Source of the DNA: a virus
DNA length: 23,630 bases
Virus record (IMG/VR): IMGVR_UViG_3300023170_000173
Location: 1-23,630 of that record
Reading direction: 5' to 3' (one strand)
The translations under genes and the position numbers were made by a program. The notes under the pieces were generated by a model that was given only the letters and a program-made list of their open reading frames with translations, did not search any database and was not told where the DNA came from. This document shows, piece by piece, positions 7,593-16,171 of this stretch (its first letter is position 1; every line of letters starts with the position of its first letter).

Positions 7593-10202
7593 ATGCCGAA
7601 GATACCTACATATGACCAACTTGGACAAAGAGTAAAAGCACCTACCACACAGTTTGGTGTAAGGGCAGATACGCAAGCATTTGTTGGTGCCCAATTAGCT
7701 ACTGCTGATTTGTTTAAAAAGGCAAGTGATTTAGCTCTCGAATTTGGTATGAAGGAAAAAGAAGAAAATACAAAGGCTGCATTTGCTGAATTGAAGACAC
7801 AGTATAACAATGAAGTAAATGATGTTATCAGAAACAGTAAGGCTAGAAGCACACTAGAAGCTGAAAATGAATTAAAAGACTTTAACAAAAAATTTGAAAT
7901 AAATTACTCAAAAAAGAATTTAACACCTAATGAGTTAAAATCTATTAAAACACAAATGGTTTTGCATCAAGGTGCTAAGATGCAAGTTGGTAAAAATTTA
8001 GCGTTTGATAGAGGTAGAGATTACAATTCTACACTTCATAAAAACGCAAGTGACAATTTGATTATAGAAATTAGCAAACAGCCTATAGGCACTCCTTTGC
8101 GTAATGCAATGGAAGATGAGCTAAGAGAAACAATTAAAATAGCTAACGAAAATGGTGAAACTAAAAACTTAACTTATATAACAGTTGACCAGGCTTTTAA
8201 TGCTATAAAAATAAATGATTTTACCATTTTGTCAGAAAACGCTCAAAGCATTGAAGAAATAGAAGAATTAAAAAATAATCTTGCGAATGAAAGGTTTATG
8301 CCTGAAACAAGCCTTAAATTAAATGCGTTATTAGATGCACAAGAAAAAAGAGTTCATGGCGAATATGCTGATGCTATTACAAGAATGATATTTGTTAGCA
8401 ATGACAAGGCTTTAACGAATGACAAAGAGTTTGATAAAGCAATACAAACTTTAAATAAATCAGAGCCAATGGAATTTGTAAACGACAAAGGTGTTACAAT
8501 TAGAGTCAACCCAAAAACATTACCTGTAAATATTTTAGAAACTATAAAAGCAAAAACACAAACAAGAAGAAACGAATTATTATCCAAAGAAATCAATGAC
8601 ATAAAAGTAAGTCTTAGTGCAGAGGTTCAAGGCAAATCTTTGTCTGAATTAACCCAAATTAGAGATAATATAGATGCCACAGGCAAAGATAGGTACAGAC
8701 CTGAGATTGAAAGTTTTGCTTCTAGGGAGCAAATGAAACAAATTATTAATACAGAAATCAAAGATAAAGCTAAAAGAGCAATAGCAGATTCAATTACAAC
8801 TATAGACAACATATCATCAGACTTGCGTTCTGATGGTGTTATTAGTGATGATAATAAAAAGAAGATAGATGATGTTTATAATACTTTTATTTTGGCAGAA
8901 GAGTATAAAAAAGCAAATGACTTTCAAATGACAGTTAATTCGGAAATAAAAGCATCAAGTGCATTTCAGTCAATTAAATTCAGCAGCAAACAGGCATCAA
9001 CTGATAAACTTAATGAGTTGAAATTTAATTGGCAAAAGTCTGGCAAAAAAGAAGATGAGTTAGTTTACAATAGTTTTAAGGCACAGGTAGCTGTAAGAGA
9101 CAAAGAAATAAAAGATGATTTTATAGGTTACTATCAAAGACAAAATCCTAAAGAGGAAATCACAACAGACAAAATGCTTAGTTTGCAAGCTGAGATGGGC
9201 ATACCTGCTCTTGAGAGAAGGGTTACTTCTAACGCACAATTAACTGCGTTTGAAGCACAGTTTAATGAGCCAGGTATTTCGTATGACCAAAAAGCAAAAA
9301 TTGGAAATGACTTTATAACAAGTTTTGGTGCCCATCAAAACAAAGTTTTACGTCATTTAATAAACACAGGGAAAATAACAACTGTAGATAATCTTTTGCT
9401 TGCATACCCAAATGATGTAAGGATTAAAGGTGTTATAACTGCCAACACACCAGCAAATATAAAATTAAATAAAGATTCAGTACAGGGTGTTCCAAAAGCT
9501 GACAGGGAAACTGTTAGTTCTGAAATGTCTACATTATTCAGTGATTATTCTATAAGTATAGTTGGTGGTGGGTTTGATGATGTTCTGAGTGGTGGTTTTA
9601 CTAAAGGCAGAGCCAATCACATACAAAATCTTAGAGGTATAGCAATTAACACAGCTAACTATTATTTAAGAGAAGGTTTGGTTTCTGATCCTACAGAAGC
9701 AGCAAAAAGAGCATATAATGAAGTTGTTGGAAATCATAACACATTTGTACAGGTAAATAATATTCCAGTTAGGTTTGGTATAGAGTACGAGCCTGTGGCT
9801 AATTCTTTAGCTGATATTTTAGAAACATCTATAATTTATAATGTTGACTATTTAAAAGAAACTGTAGAAGCACCACCTGCACCACCAGGATTAGATGATG
9901 CAGCAAAAAGCAAATGGCAAGAACAATATTATACAGACTTAAAGTCAAGAGGTACTTGGAGAACAACAACAGATGGTACTGGTGTGTATATGGTAGATCA
10001 ACTTGGTAACATGGTAAAAAGAAAAGATACAGCTATGGAACCTGGGGAAACAGGTGGGATGGCTCCATTTATAACTGTTAAGTTTGATAGTTTGGCTTTA
10101 ACATTAGAAAAATATAACGAAATACAAACTGGGCAAGGAACAATACAAGCAAAGAAAACAAGATTGATCGATCATTTTAAAACAACTGGGCAGTTATTCT
10201 AA
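7593..10202 (+). CDS. Internal virion protein, T7 gp15-like
   Basis: An 869-residue helical protein in the gp15 position. It starts with the core-protein style N-terminus MPKIPTYDQLGQRVKAP and has long charged coiled-coil regions, for example around 55-110 and 330-480, rich in Lys, Glu, Asn and Ile. No transmembrane segment or enzymatic motif is evident. T7 gp15 (about 750 aa) forms a hexameric ejection tube with gp16; this protein is somewhat longer. Its codons are markedly A-rich compared with the capsid and tail genes. The ribosome site is weak. The stop shares a base with the next ATG (TAATG at 10200-10204). Assignment rests on order, length and fold character rather than on a distinctive motif. 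Confidence 0.75.
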   Translation: MPKIPTYDQLGQRVKAPTTQFGVRADTQAFVGAQLATADLFKKASDLALEFGMKEKEENTKAAFAELKTQYNNEVNDVIRNSKARSTLEAENELKDFNKKFEINYSKKNLTPNELKSIKTQMVLHQGAKMQVGKNLAFDRGRDYNSTLHKNASDNLIIEISKQPIGTPLRNAMEDELRETIKIANENGETKNLTYITVDQAFNAIKINDFTILSENAQSIEEIEELKNNLANERFMPETSLKLNALLDAQEKRVHGEYADAITRMIFVSNDKALTNDKEFDKAIQTLNKSEPMEFVNDKGVTIRVNPKTLPVNILETIKAKTQTRRNELLSKEINDIKVSLSAEVQGKSLSELTQIRDNIDATGKDRYRPEIESFASREQMKQIINTEIKDKAKRAIADSITTIDNISSDLRSDGVISDDNKKKIDDVYNTFILAEEYKKANDFQMTVNSEIKASSAFQSIKFSSKQASTDKLNELKFNWQKSGKKEDELVYNSFKAQVAVRDKEIKDDFIGYYQRQNPKEEITTDKMLSLQAEMGIPALERRVTSNAQLTAFEAQFNEPGISYDQKAKIGNDFITSFGAHQNKVLRHLINTGKITTVDNLLLAYPNDVRIKGVITANTPANIKLNKDSVQGVPKADRETVSSEMSTLFSDYSISIVGGGFDDVLSGGFTKGRANHIQNLRGIAINTANYYLREGLVSDPTEAAKRAYNEVVGNHNTFVQVNNIPVRFGIEYEPVANSLADILETSIIYNVDYLKETVEAPPAPPGLDDAAKSKWQEQYYTDLKSRGTWRTTTDGTGVYMVDQLGNMVKRKDTAMEPGETGGMAPFITVKFDSLALTLEKYNEIQTGQGTIQAKKTRLIDHFKTTGQLF

Positions 10203-11875
10203 TGGTTGGAATGTATATACCAGAACAGACGGATGATCCTAATTTAACTAATCAATATTTTGATCTAGCCAAAGCTGGTACTTTAGATGTTTTGGGTGCG
10301 ACATTTCAAGAAACAATGTATTACAATCCATTAAACGCCTTAAATAGATTGGCAGAACAGTATACTGGGAAAGCAGATGCAGGAAAAGTAATATCTAAAG
10401 ATGATTGGAAAGAAAGCGAATATTATAGAGATGGTATACAGGTTGATGACAACGGCATCAAAGAAGGATTAGCACAACTCTTAGCCGAAAGAGTTGATAG
10501 AAGGCGTGAGTTTCAAATAACTTTACAAAGGTCTAAAGGTGGTTTTGGCTTGGGTGCTGCTCAGTTTGGTGTTGCTATAGCTGGTAGTTTCCTTGATCCA
10601 TTAAATGTGGCGAGTGCGTTCATACCTGCTGTTGGTCCAGCTAGAGTTGCATCTATGGCAGCTAAAATGGGTAAAAGTGGATCGAGAGCAGTCAAAGGTG
10701 CTGTAGATGGTGCTGTTGGTGCTGCCGTATTAGAGCCATTAATTATAGGTGCTGCTGCTGCTGAGCAAGATGAAAGCTACACTTTATTAGATAGTTTCTT
10801 AAATGTTGCTATAGGTAGTGCATTAGGTAGTGGACTTCATGTGGGATTTGGTAAGATATCAGACAGAATAAACAGAACACCACCACAAACAAGAGCTAGA
10901 GCAGAAAAGACATCAATAGGTCAGGTTCTTACTGATAAACACGTTCAAACAGATCGTATTATTGATGAAGCAGAAACGACAACAGTAAAACCTGAAGCAG
11001 AACAGGCTGACACAATTACAGTTTACAATTCTGATGGTGAGCCAAGAGTAGTAGAAAAAGTTAGGGTTGATGATGAGGGCATCATTACTATTAAAGATAC
11101 TGATGGCACTGAAAAGGTTGTGGATCAGAGTGATGTTGTAAGTAAGTCACCTTATGATGAAGACTTTGTAATTGATATAGATAAAGATGGTAGAGGGTTT
11201 TCTTTAGAGGAAATAAGAAATTATAAAACCAAAAAAGATCGAGTAAAATTTTTAGAAGACTTAGACGAAAGAATAGATTTAGAAATTGAACTTTTAGAAG
11301 AGGGTACCACAGTTACAAGTGGTATTTTCAAAAAAAAGAAAAAGATTATTATAGATGAAACAGAAATATCTAGACTAAAAACTACAAAAAAAGCCATAGA
11401 AATAGAGTTAAAACGATTAAATGGCGAAAAAATTGTAAGACCAAAAGATCCTATAACAAATCAAACCACTGAGCCTGGTGCAAAAGATACAAACACAACA
11501 GAAGAAACTGTAACCACACAAGAAGGTGCAGAGTTAACACCACAGCAAATAAATGACCAAAGAGATTCAGCTAGTATAAGTCAAGACAAGTTAGGTAGAT
11601 TAGATGAGTACGCAGACAAAGTTGATAAAATGGATGCAGACACTGCTGATTTAGGTGAAATAAAAGCTGAAGACATTGAAGCAGAAAACGAAGCTATGAT
11701 GCTTGAGTTAGAGGATCCTGAGATAATAGAATCATTACCTGATGTTGCAAAACAAACATTACAAAAAGCAAAGAAAGCCATGAAGGAAGCAGATGATGCA
11801 GCAGAAAAAGCAAGGGTTTCTTATGACAATGCAACAAAAGTAGGTGCCCAGTGCGTTATTAGGAGTAAAAGCTAA
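10202..11875 (+). CDS. Ejection protein, likely N-terminal part of a gp16-type system
   Basis: A 557-residue protein. Residues 1-110 are soluble (NQYFDLAKAGTLDVLGATFQ; LLAERVDRRREFQI). Residues 113-148 are a Gly/Ala-rich hydrophobic segment (GFGLGAAQFGVAIAGSFLDP), and further hydrophobic stretches lie at about 165-188 and 198-214. The rest is acidic and coiled-coil-like with a strongly charged patch GIFKKKKKIIIDE. Phage ejection proteins commonly carry such amphipathic segments to cross the inner membrane. T7 gp16 is one chain of about 1,318 aa starting with a lytic transglycosylase domain; I see no transglycosylase motif here. With the following 866-aa gene the total is 1,423 aa, so the pair may be a split gp16 equivalent. 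The two are joined by a TAATG overlap. Confidence 0.7.
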   Translation: MVGMYIPEQTDDPNLTNQYFDLAKAGTLDVLGATFQETMYYNPLNALNRLAEQYTGKADAGKVISKDDWKESEYYRDGIQVDDNGIKEGLAQLLAERVDRRREFQITLQRSKGGFGLGAAQFGVAIAGSFLDPLNVASAFIPAVGPARVASMAAKMGKSGSRAVKGAVDGAVGAAVLEPLIIGAAAAEQDESYTLLDSFLNVAIGSALGSGLHVGFGKISDRINRTPPQTRARAEKTSIGQVLTDKHVQTDRIIDEAETTTVKPEAEQADTITVYNSDGEPRVVEKVRVDDEGIITIKDTDGTEKVVDQSDVVSKSPYDEDFVIDIDKDGRGFSLEEIRNYKTKKDRVKFLEDLDERIDLEIELLEEGTTVTSGIFKKKKKIIIDETEISRLKTTKKAIEIELKRLNGEKIVRPKDPITNQTTEPGAKDTNTTEETVTTQEGAELTPQQINDQRDSASISQDKLGRLDEYADKVDKMDADTADLGEIKAEDIEAENEAMMLELEDPEIIESLPDVAKQTLQKAKKAMKEADDAAEKARVSYDNATKVGAQCVIRSKS

Positions 11876-14475
11876 TGAGTTGCGTAGATGAAGTCTTAGA
11901 TGCTGCAAAAAGGGCAGGTATAAATTTAGGAGAAGATGAAGCTCAAGAAATAGTAGCAATACTTGAAAATAAATTAGCAAAAAGAATGGCTAATGCAGGT
12001 GCAGATCAAGACTTAGATCTTTTTAACCTAGCAAAATCAATAGCACAACAAGCAAGAATTAACGCAGCAATAATGAGAAAGACCAGGCTTTTAAATATGA
12101 GAGCCTATACCAAGATAATGACTAAGTTAAAAGACAATCCTGATAATCCAGGACAAGTCTTAGAAGCTATATTAACAGGGGATATTAGAGTTATTGATGA
12201 TGGCTTGGGTAGTATTGATAGAAGACAGCAAGCTATTAGCTTAGAGTATGCAGGTCAGTTAGTTGCTGCATTGAGAAAAAAAGATTTAGAAGCCTTATTT
12301 AAGTCAGGCGATTTAGATGAGTTGATATACAAAGCAATGTTTGATGGTCCTGATTCTCTTGATCTTAATGTTGCTGGTGCAAGAGAAGCTGTAGAAATAG
12401 CTGAAATTGTACAAAAAGTACAAAAACAATTACTACAAAGAAAAAATAGAAATGGTGCCGTAATTGGTGAGCTTAAAAATTACGTTGTTCGACAAGGGCA
12501 TGATCCAATAATCTTGAGGAAAACAGGCAAAGATAACTGGGTTAATTATATGTTGGAGAAAGATGGTAATGGTGTTTATGTAAGATTAAGTGACCAAACA
12601 TTTGAAAGTAAAAGCCAGTTTAAAGATGGCGTAGAATACACAGATGAACAATTTATAGGCGATATATACGATAATTTAGTTTCAGGTCAGCACCAAAAAG
12701 TTGATGGTGGTGACAACATGGGTGACAAATTAGTTGGGTTTTCTGGTCCAGCTAACTTAGCAAAAAAGCTAAGTACATCAAGAGTTTTGCACTTTAAGGA
12801 TGGGCAAGCAGCATATGATTACGCACAAAAATTTACAAGGCAAAGTTTTAGCGAAGCTGTTGTAAATGGTATTTTGCATGATGGTCAAGCTATTGGTCTT
12901 ATGGAAACTTTTGGCACAAATCCAAGAGCTATGTTTGATAGAGTTTTAAAAGATGCACAAGAAATAAATAAAACTAATTTAAAAGCTAGAGAGACAATCA
13001 AAACAAAAAGATTAGAAAATCAATTTAGAGAACTTGACGGCACCACAAGAGCAAGAGGGTCAGGTAGATTATTATTAGGTGGTACTGTTGATTTTGCTGG
13101 TATAAACGCAGCTTGGCGTATGTTACAAAACATGGCAAAACTAGGTGCAGCCACAATATCTTCGTTTTCAGATATAGCAACAAAGGCACATTTTATTAAC
13201 TCAAGAACAGAAAGAAATATATTCACATCCTATTTAAGGGCATTTAGTGACATATTTAGAAACTATAGTGGCAAACAACAAAAAGAACTAGCTTACTTGC
13301 TAAACGTAGGTGTTGAAAACTTTTTAGGTGATGTCCATTCAAGGTTTGGCTCAAACGACAGTTTGCCTGGTATGATGGGTAAAGCACATCAAATGTTTTT
13401 TAGACTAAATGGTATGACATGGTGGAACAATGCACAGAAAACTGGCTTAGCTAGGATGATATCAGCAGATTTAGCCATGTATACGAACAGAGCATTTGAT
13501 GAAATACCAACAAGAACAAGACTAAATTTACAAAGATACGGAATAAATGCAGAAGATTGGGCAGTTTATAGCTCTATGGAAAAGAAAGCATTAGATGGAA
13601 ATGATTATCTAGTTCCTGCTGCTGTTGATGATGTTGATCCTTCTATTTTGGAAGCAGGTGCTTTGAGAGAAGCTAATCTTACAAGAAAAAGAAAACTAAA
13701 GAAAGTTACTGATGTTGAGTTACAGAGATACAAAGATAATCTAAGAACAAAATTATCTTCATATTTAACTGATGCAGCAGATACGGCTATCCCTACACCT
13801 GGTGCTAAAGAACGTGCTATTATGAATCAGGGCACTGAAAGAGGTACAGTGTTAGGTGAAGCAATAAGGGCATTGATGCAATTAAAAGGTTTCCCAATAA
13901 CTTATGTTACCAAGGGGATGTCACAGCAATATCATGCAAAGAAACAGGCAGGTCAAAGTGGTATATATGGTGTGGCACAGATGATGGTCGGCACTACCAT
14001 TATGGGTTACTTGTCAATGACAACAAAAGATATATTAAAAGGCAAAAGTCCAGCAGAAGTTTATGATGAAAGAGAAGGGTTAAATTATAAAACATTTGTG
14101 AGAGCATTTACACAAGGTGGTGGTGCTGGAATATATGGTGACTTTGTTTTTGGTGAATTTAATAGATTTGGCAGATCACCATTAGAAACATTTGCTGGTC
14201 CTACATTTGGAACAGCAGCAGATGTATTAAAGTTATATGCTGCTTTAAGGGATGGCAAAACAGATCAAGTCACAAAAAACGCATTTAGAACCTTGGTATC
14301 CAATACACCATATATTAATTTATTTTATACAAAAACAGCTTTAGATTATTTATTCTTATATGGAATGATGGAAAAAACAAATCCAGGTTACCTTTCAAGG
14401 ATGGAAAGAAAGATAGAGAAAGAAACAGACCAAGAATATTATATATCTCCATCAAAATCAGCAGTTAGGTTTTAA
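11875..14475 (+). CDS. Large ejection protein, likely C-terminal part of a gp16-type system
   Basis: An 866-residue mainly helical protein that closes the core-protein block. The start is MSCVDEVLDAAKRAG. Recognisable phage core/ejection patterns lie in the second half: LLLGGTVDFAGINAAWRML, LGAATISSFSDIATKAHF, FFRLNGMTWWNNAQKTGLAR, and a hydrophobic stretch at about 695-715 (GIYGVAQMMVGTTIMGYLSM). Similar WWxNxQ regions occur in very large phage proteins delivered with the genome. A ribosome site AGGAG at 11861-11865 precedes an ATG that shares one base with the upstream stop. The role is inferred from position directly after the gp15-like gene and directly before the fiber; no enzymatic motif is seen. 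Confidence 0.72.
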   Translation: MSCVDEVLDAAKRAGINLGEDEAQEIVAILENKLAKRMANAGADQDLDLFNLAKSIAQQARINAAIMRKTRLLNMRAYTKIMTKLKDNPDNPGQVLEAILTGDIRVIDDGLGSIDRRQQAISLEYAGQLVAALRKKDLEALFKSGDLDELIYKAMFDGPDSLDLNVAGAREAVEIAEIVQKVQKQLLQRKNRNGAVIGELKNYVVRQGHDPIILRKTGKDNWVNYMLEKDGNGVYVRLSDQTFESKSQFKDGVEYTDEQFIGDIYDNLVSGQHQKVDGGDNMGDKLVGFSGPANLAKKLSTSRVLHFKDGQAAYDYAQKFTRQSFSEAVVNGILHDGQAIGLMETFGTNPRAMFDRVLKDAQEINKTNLKARETIKTKRLENQFRELDGTTRARGSGRLLLGGTVDFAGINAAWRMLQNMAKLGAATISSFSDIATKAHFINSRTERNIFTSYLRAFSDIFRNYSGKQQKELAYLLNVGVENFLGDVHSRFGSNDSLPGMMGKAHQMFFRLNGMTWWNNAQKTGLARMISADLAMYTNRAFDEIPTRTRLNLQRYGINAEDWAVYSSMEKKALDGNDYLVPAAVDDVDPSILEAGALREANLTRKRKLKKVTDVELQRYKDNLRTKLSSYLTDAADTAIPTPGAKERAIMNQGTERGTVLGEAIRALMQLKGFPITYVTKGMSQQYHAKKQAGQSGIYGVAQMMVGTTIMGYLSMTTKDILKGKSPAEVYDEREGLNYKTFVRAFTQGGGAGIYGDFVFGEFNRFGRSPLETFAGPTFGTAADVLKLYAALRDGKTDQVTKNAFRTLVSNTPYINLFYTKTALDYLFLYGMMEKTNPGYLSRMERKIEKETDQEYYISPSKSAVRF

Positions 14476-14476
14476 T

Positions 14477-14505
14477 TTGATTATTTTAGCAAAAAAGATT
14501 ATAAC
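14477..14505 (+). promoter_or_regulatory. Possible sigma-70-like promoter for the fiber block
   Basis: TTGATT at 14477-14482 and TATAAC at 14500-14505 are separated by 17 bases, the ideal spacing, in one of the few true intergenic gaps (47 bases). The two boxes match 4/6 and 5/6 of the consensus. Transcription would start near 14512, only a few bases before the GAGG ribosome site at 14514-14517. In AT-rich DNA such matches arise by chance, so this is a candidate only. Confidence 0.35.
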
Positions 14506-14522
14506 GTAAAAATGAGGTAGTT

Positions 14523-16163
14523 ATGACAGTTAGTAGCACAACCACAAAAAACAGTTACAGTGGAGACGGAAGTACCACTACGTTTGCATACGCTTTCAAG
14601 ATATTCGCAGATGCAGACCTTACTGTCATACTAAGATCGGCTGCTGGTACTGAAACAGTACAAACTCTGACAACAAATTACACAGTTACCAATGCAGGTA
14701 ATGCTAGTGGTGGCAATGTTGAGTTCGTAACTGCACCTGCTAGTGGCGTTACAGTCGTTATAAGACGTAACATGGCACAAACACAGTCTACAGATTATAC
14801 TGCTAACGATCCATTTCCAGCAGAAAGCCATGAAGATGCACTAGATAGGCTTACATTTATTGCACAACAGCAACAAGAAGAAGTCGATAGAAGCATCAAG
14901 CTATCAAGAACAAATACTATGACATCTACTGAATTTACAGTGGGTGCAACAGCTAGAGCAAATAAAATACTAGCATTTGATGGCAGTGGAGAGTTATCAG
15001 TTACGCAAGAGCTAGGTACATTCAAAGGCACAGATGCAACAGTAACAACAGAAGCATATGTTGTAAGGGATATCATCAAATCAACGACTGCTGGTCAATT
15101 AAACAACGTATATATCTGTGTTGCAGATGCAGTTGTGGGTGATTTGCTAACAGACACAGACCATTTTGAGTTATTGGTAGATGCAGTTAGTGCAGCTACG
15201 AGTGCTACAAACGCAGCTAGTTCAGCCAGTGCTGCATCAACCAGTGCAACTAATGCAAGCAACTCAGCATCTACAGCAGCTACAGAAGCATCTAATGCAG
15301 CGACTAGTGCAACAAATGCAGCTACATCAGCAACCAATGCTTCTAATGCTCAGACAGCAGCAGAAACTGCACAAGCAGCAGCCGAAGCAGCTTTAGATAA
15401 CTTTGACGATATATACCTAGGAGCAAAAGCAAGCGATCCATCTGTAGACAATGATGGCGATGCACTTAATGCAGGTGACTTGTATTTCAATACCACCAGC
15501 AATAACCTCAAGGTATATACTGGTTCTGCATGGGCAGATGCAGCACTAACTGCTGCTGATTTTCTAACTGTTGCCAACAACTTATCAGACTTAGGCAGTG
15601 CAGCGACAGCAAGAACTAACTTAGGATTAGGTACGATAGCTACACAGGCATCAGACAATGTATCTATTACAGGTGGTTCTGTGACAGGCATCACAGACCT
15701 TACCATAGCTGATGGTGGTACTGGAGCTTCATCAGCAAGTGCTGCACGAACAAACTTAGGTTTAGTTATTGGTACTGATGTGCAAGCATTTGATGCTGAC
15801 ATTGTAGCTAAAGATGTAAACAATACATTTACTGCTGCACAAAGAGGAAGCACAGACACAGACACAACTAATAGTGGAAGTGTGACTTTGGACTTTGATA
15901 CTAACCAAAATTTTGTTTTGACGCTAACTGGAAATGTCACTCTTGCTAATCCTACTACTGAGGCAGTTGGTCAATCTGGGTTTATTACTTTCATACAAGA
16001 TGGTACTGGTAGCAGAACAGTATCACTAGGCACAGATTATGAAACAGCAGGTGGAGCAGGTTTAACTCTATCTAGCACAGCTAGTACAACGGATATAGTG
16101 CCTTATGTGGTTGTTGCTAGTGGTCGTATATTGTTAGGTACTCCACAATTAGCTTTTAGTTAG
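14523..16163 (+). CDS. Tail fiber protein (T7 gp17-like N-terminus)
   Basis: A 546-residue fiber. Residues 1-130 are the conserved virion-attachment domain of T7-like fibers (YSGDGSTTTFAYAFKIF, TNYTVTNAGNASGGNVEFVT, VVIRRNMAQTQSTDYTANDP, FPAESHEDALDRLTFI). Residues 223-291 are an Ala/Ser/Thr/Asn-rich repetitive coiled coil. Then follow an LGAKASDP...GDLYFNTTSNNLKVYTG segment, two copies of ARTNLGL (363-369 and 408-414) and a beta-rich C-terminal domain (ANPTTEAVGQSGFITFIQDG, then TGSRTVSLGTDY) common at the ends of marine phage fibers. It trimerises and carries or is the receptor-binding tip. GAGG at 14514-14517 supports ATG 14523. Confidence 0.92.
   Translation: MTVSSTTTKNSYSGDGSTTTFAYAFKIFADADLTVILRSAAGTETVQTLTTNYTVTNAGNASGGNVEFVTAPASGVTVVIRRNMAQTQSTDYTANDPFPAESHEDALDRLTFIAQQQQEEVDRSIKLSRTNTMTSTEFTVGATARANKILAFDGSGELSVTQELGTFKGTDATVTTEAYVVRDIIKSTTAGQLNNVYICVADAVVGDLLTDTDHFELLVDAVSAATSATNAASSASAASTSATNASNSASTAATEASNAATSATNAATSATNASNAQTAAETAQAAAEAALDNFDDIYLGAKASDPSVDNDGDALNAGDLYFNTTSNNLKVYTGSAWADAALTAADFLTVANNLSDLGSAATARTNLGLGTIATQASDNVSITGGSVTGITDLTIADGGTGASSASAARTNLGLVIGTDVQAFDADIVAKDVNNTFTAAQRGSTDTDTTNSGSVTLDFDTNQNFVLTLTGNVTLANPTTEAVGQSGFITFIQDGTGSRTVSLGTDYETAGGAGLTLSSTASTTDIVPYVVVASGRILLGTPQLAFS
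15189..15395 (+). repeat. Ala/Ser/Thr/Asn-rich repeat region inside the tail fiber
   Basis: About 69 codons encode degenerate repeats of the type SATNAAS / SATNASN, ending in AQTAAETAQAAAEAALDNF. In phage fibers such regions form the triple-stranded coiled-coil shaft. At the DNA level the region is a mesh of short GCA/GCT/ACA/AGT-type codon repeats, which creates misleading open frames on both strands and is a likely spot for length change. Confidence 0.8.
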
Positions 16164-16166
16164 GAG
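16162..16166 (+). promoter_or_regulatory. Ribosome site overlapping the fiber stop codon
   Basis: AGGAG shares two bases with the TAG stop (16161-16163) of the fiber gene and sits 5 bases before ATG 16172. Ribosomes ending the fiber are placed directly on the next start, supporting coupled synthesis of the fiber and the lectin-like protein. Confidence 0.7.
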
Positions 16167-16171
16167 TAAAA

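Noticed and set aside
7538-7888. 116-codon antisense frame across the gp14/gp15-like junction
   Set aside because: It is opposite two structural genes and has no start signal; the Ser/Ala/Leu composition is what antisense of helical genes gives.
10202-14475. Programmed frameshift joining the two gp16-like genes
   Set aside because: The TAATG junction with AGGAG upstream fits reinitiation, and no slippery heptamer is seen at the overlap.
15181-15396. 71-codon Gln/Leu-rich frame inside the fiber repeat
   Set aside because: It is a frame-shifted reading of GCA-type codon repeats (read as CAG/TTG-type), with no independent start signal.
15350-15940. 196-codon open frame antisense to the tail fiber
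   Set aside because: It lies wholly opposite a confidently assigned fiber gene; the Ala/Thr-rich repeat codons suppress stops on the other strand. No ribosome site and a low-complexity product.
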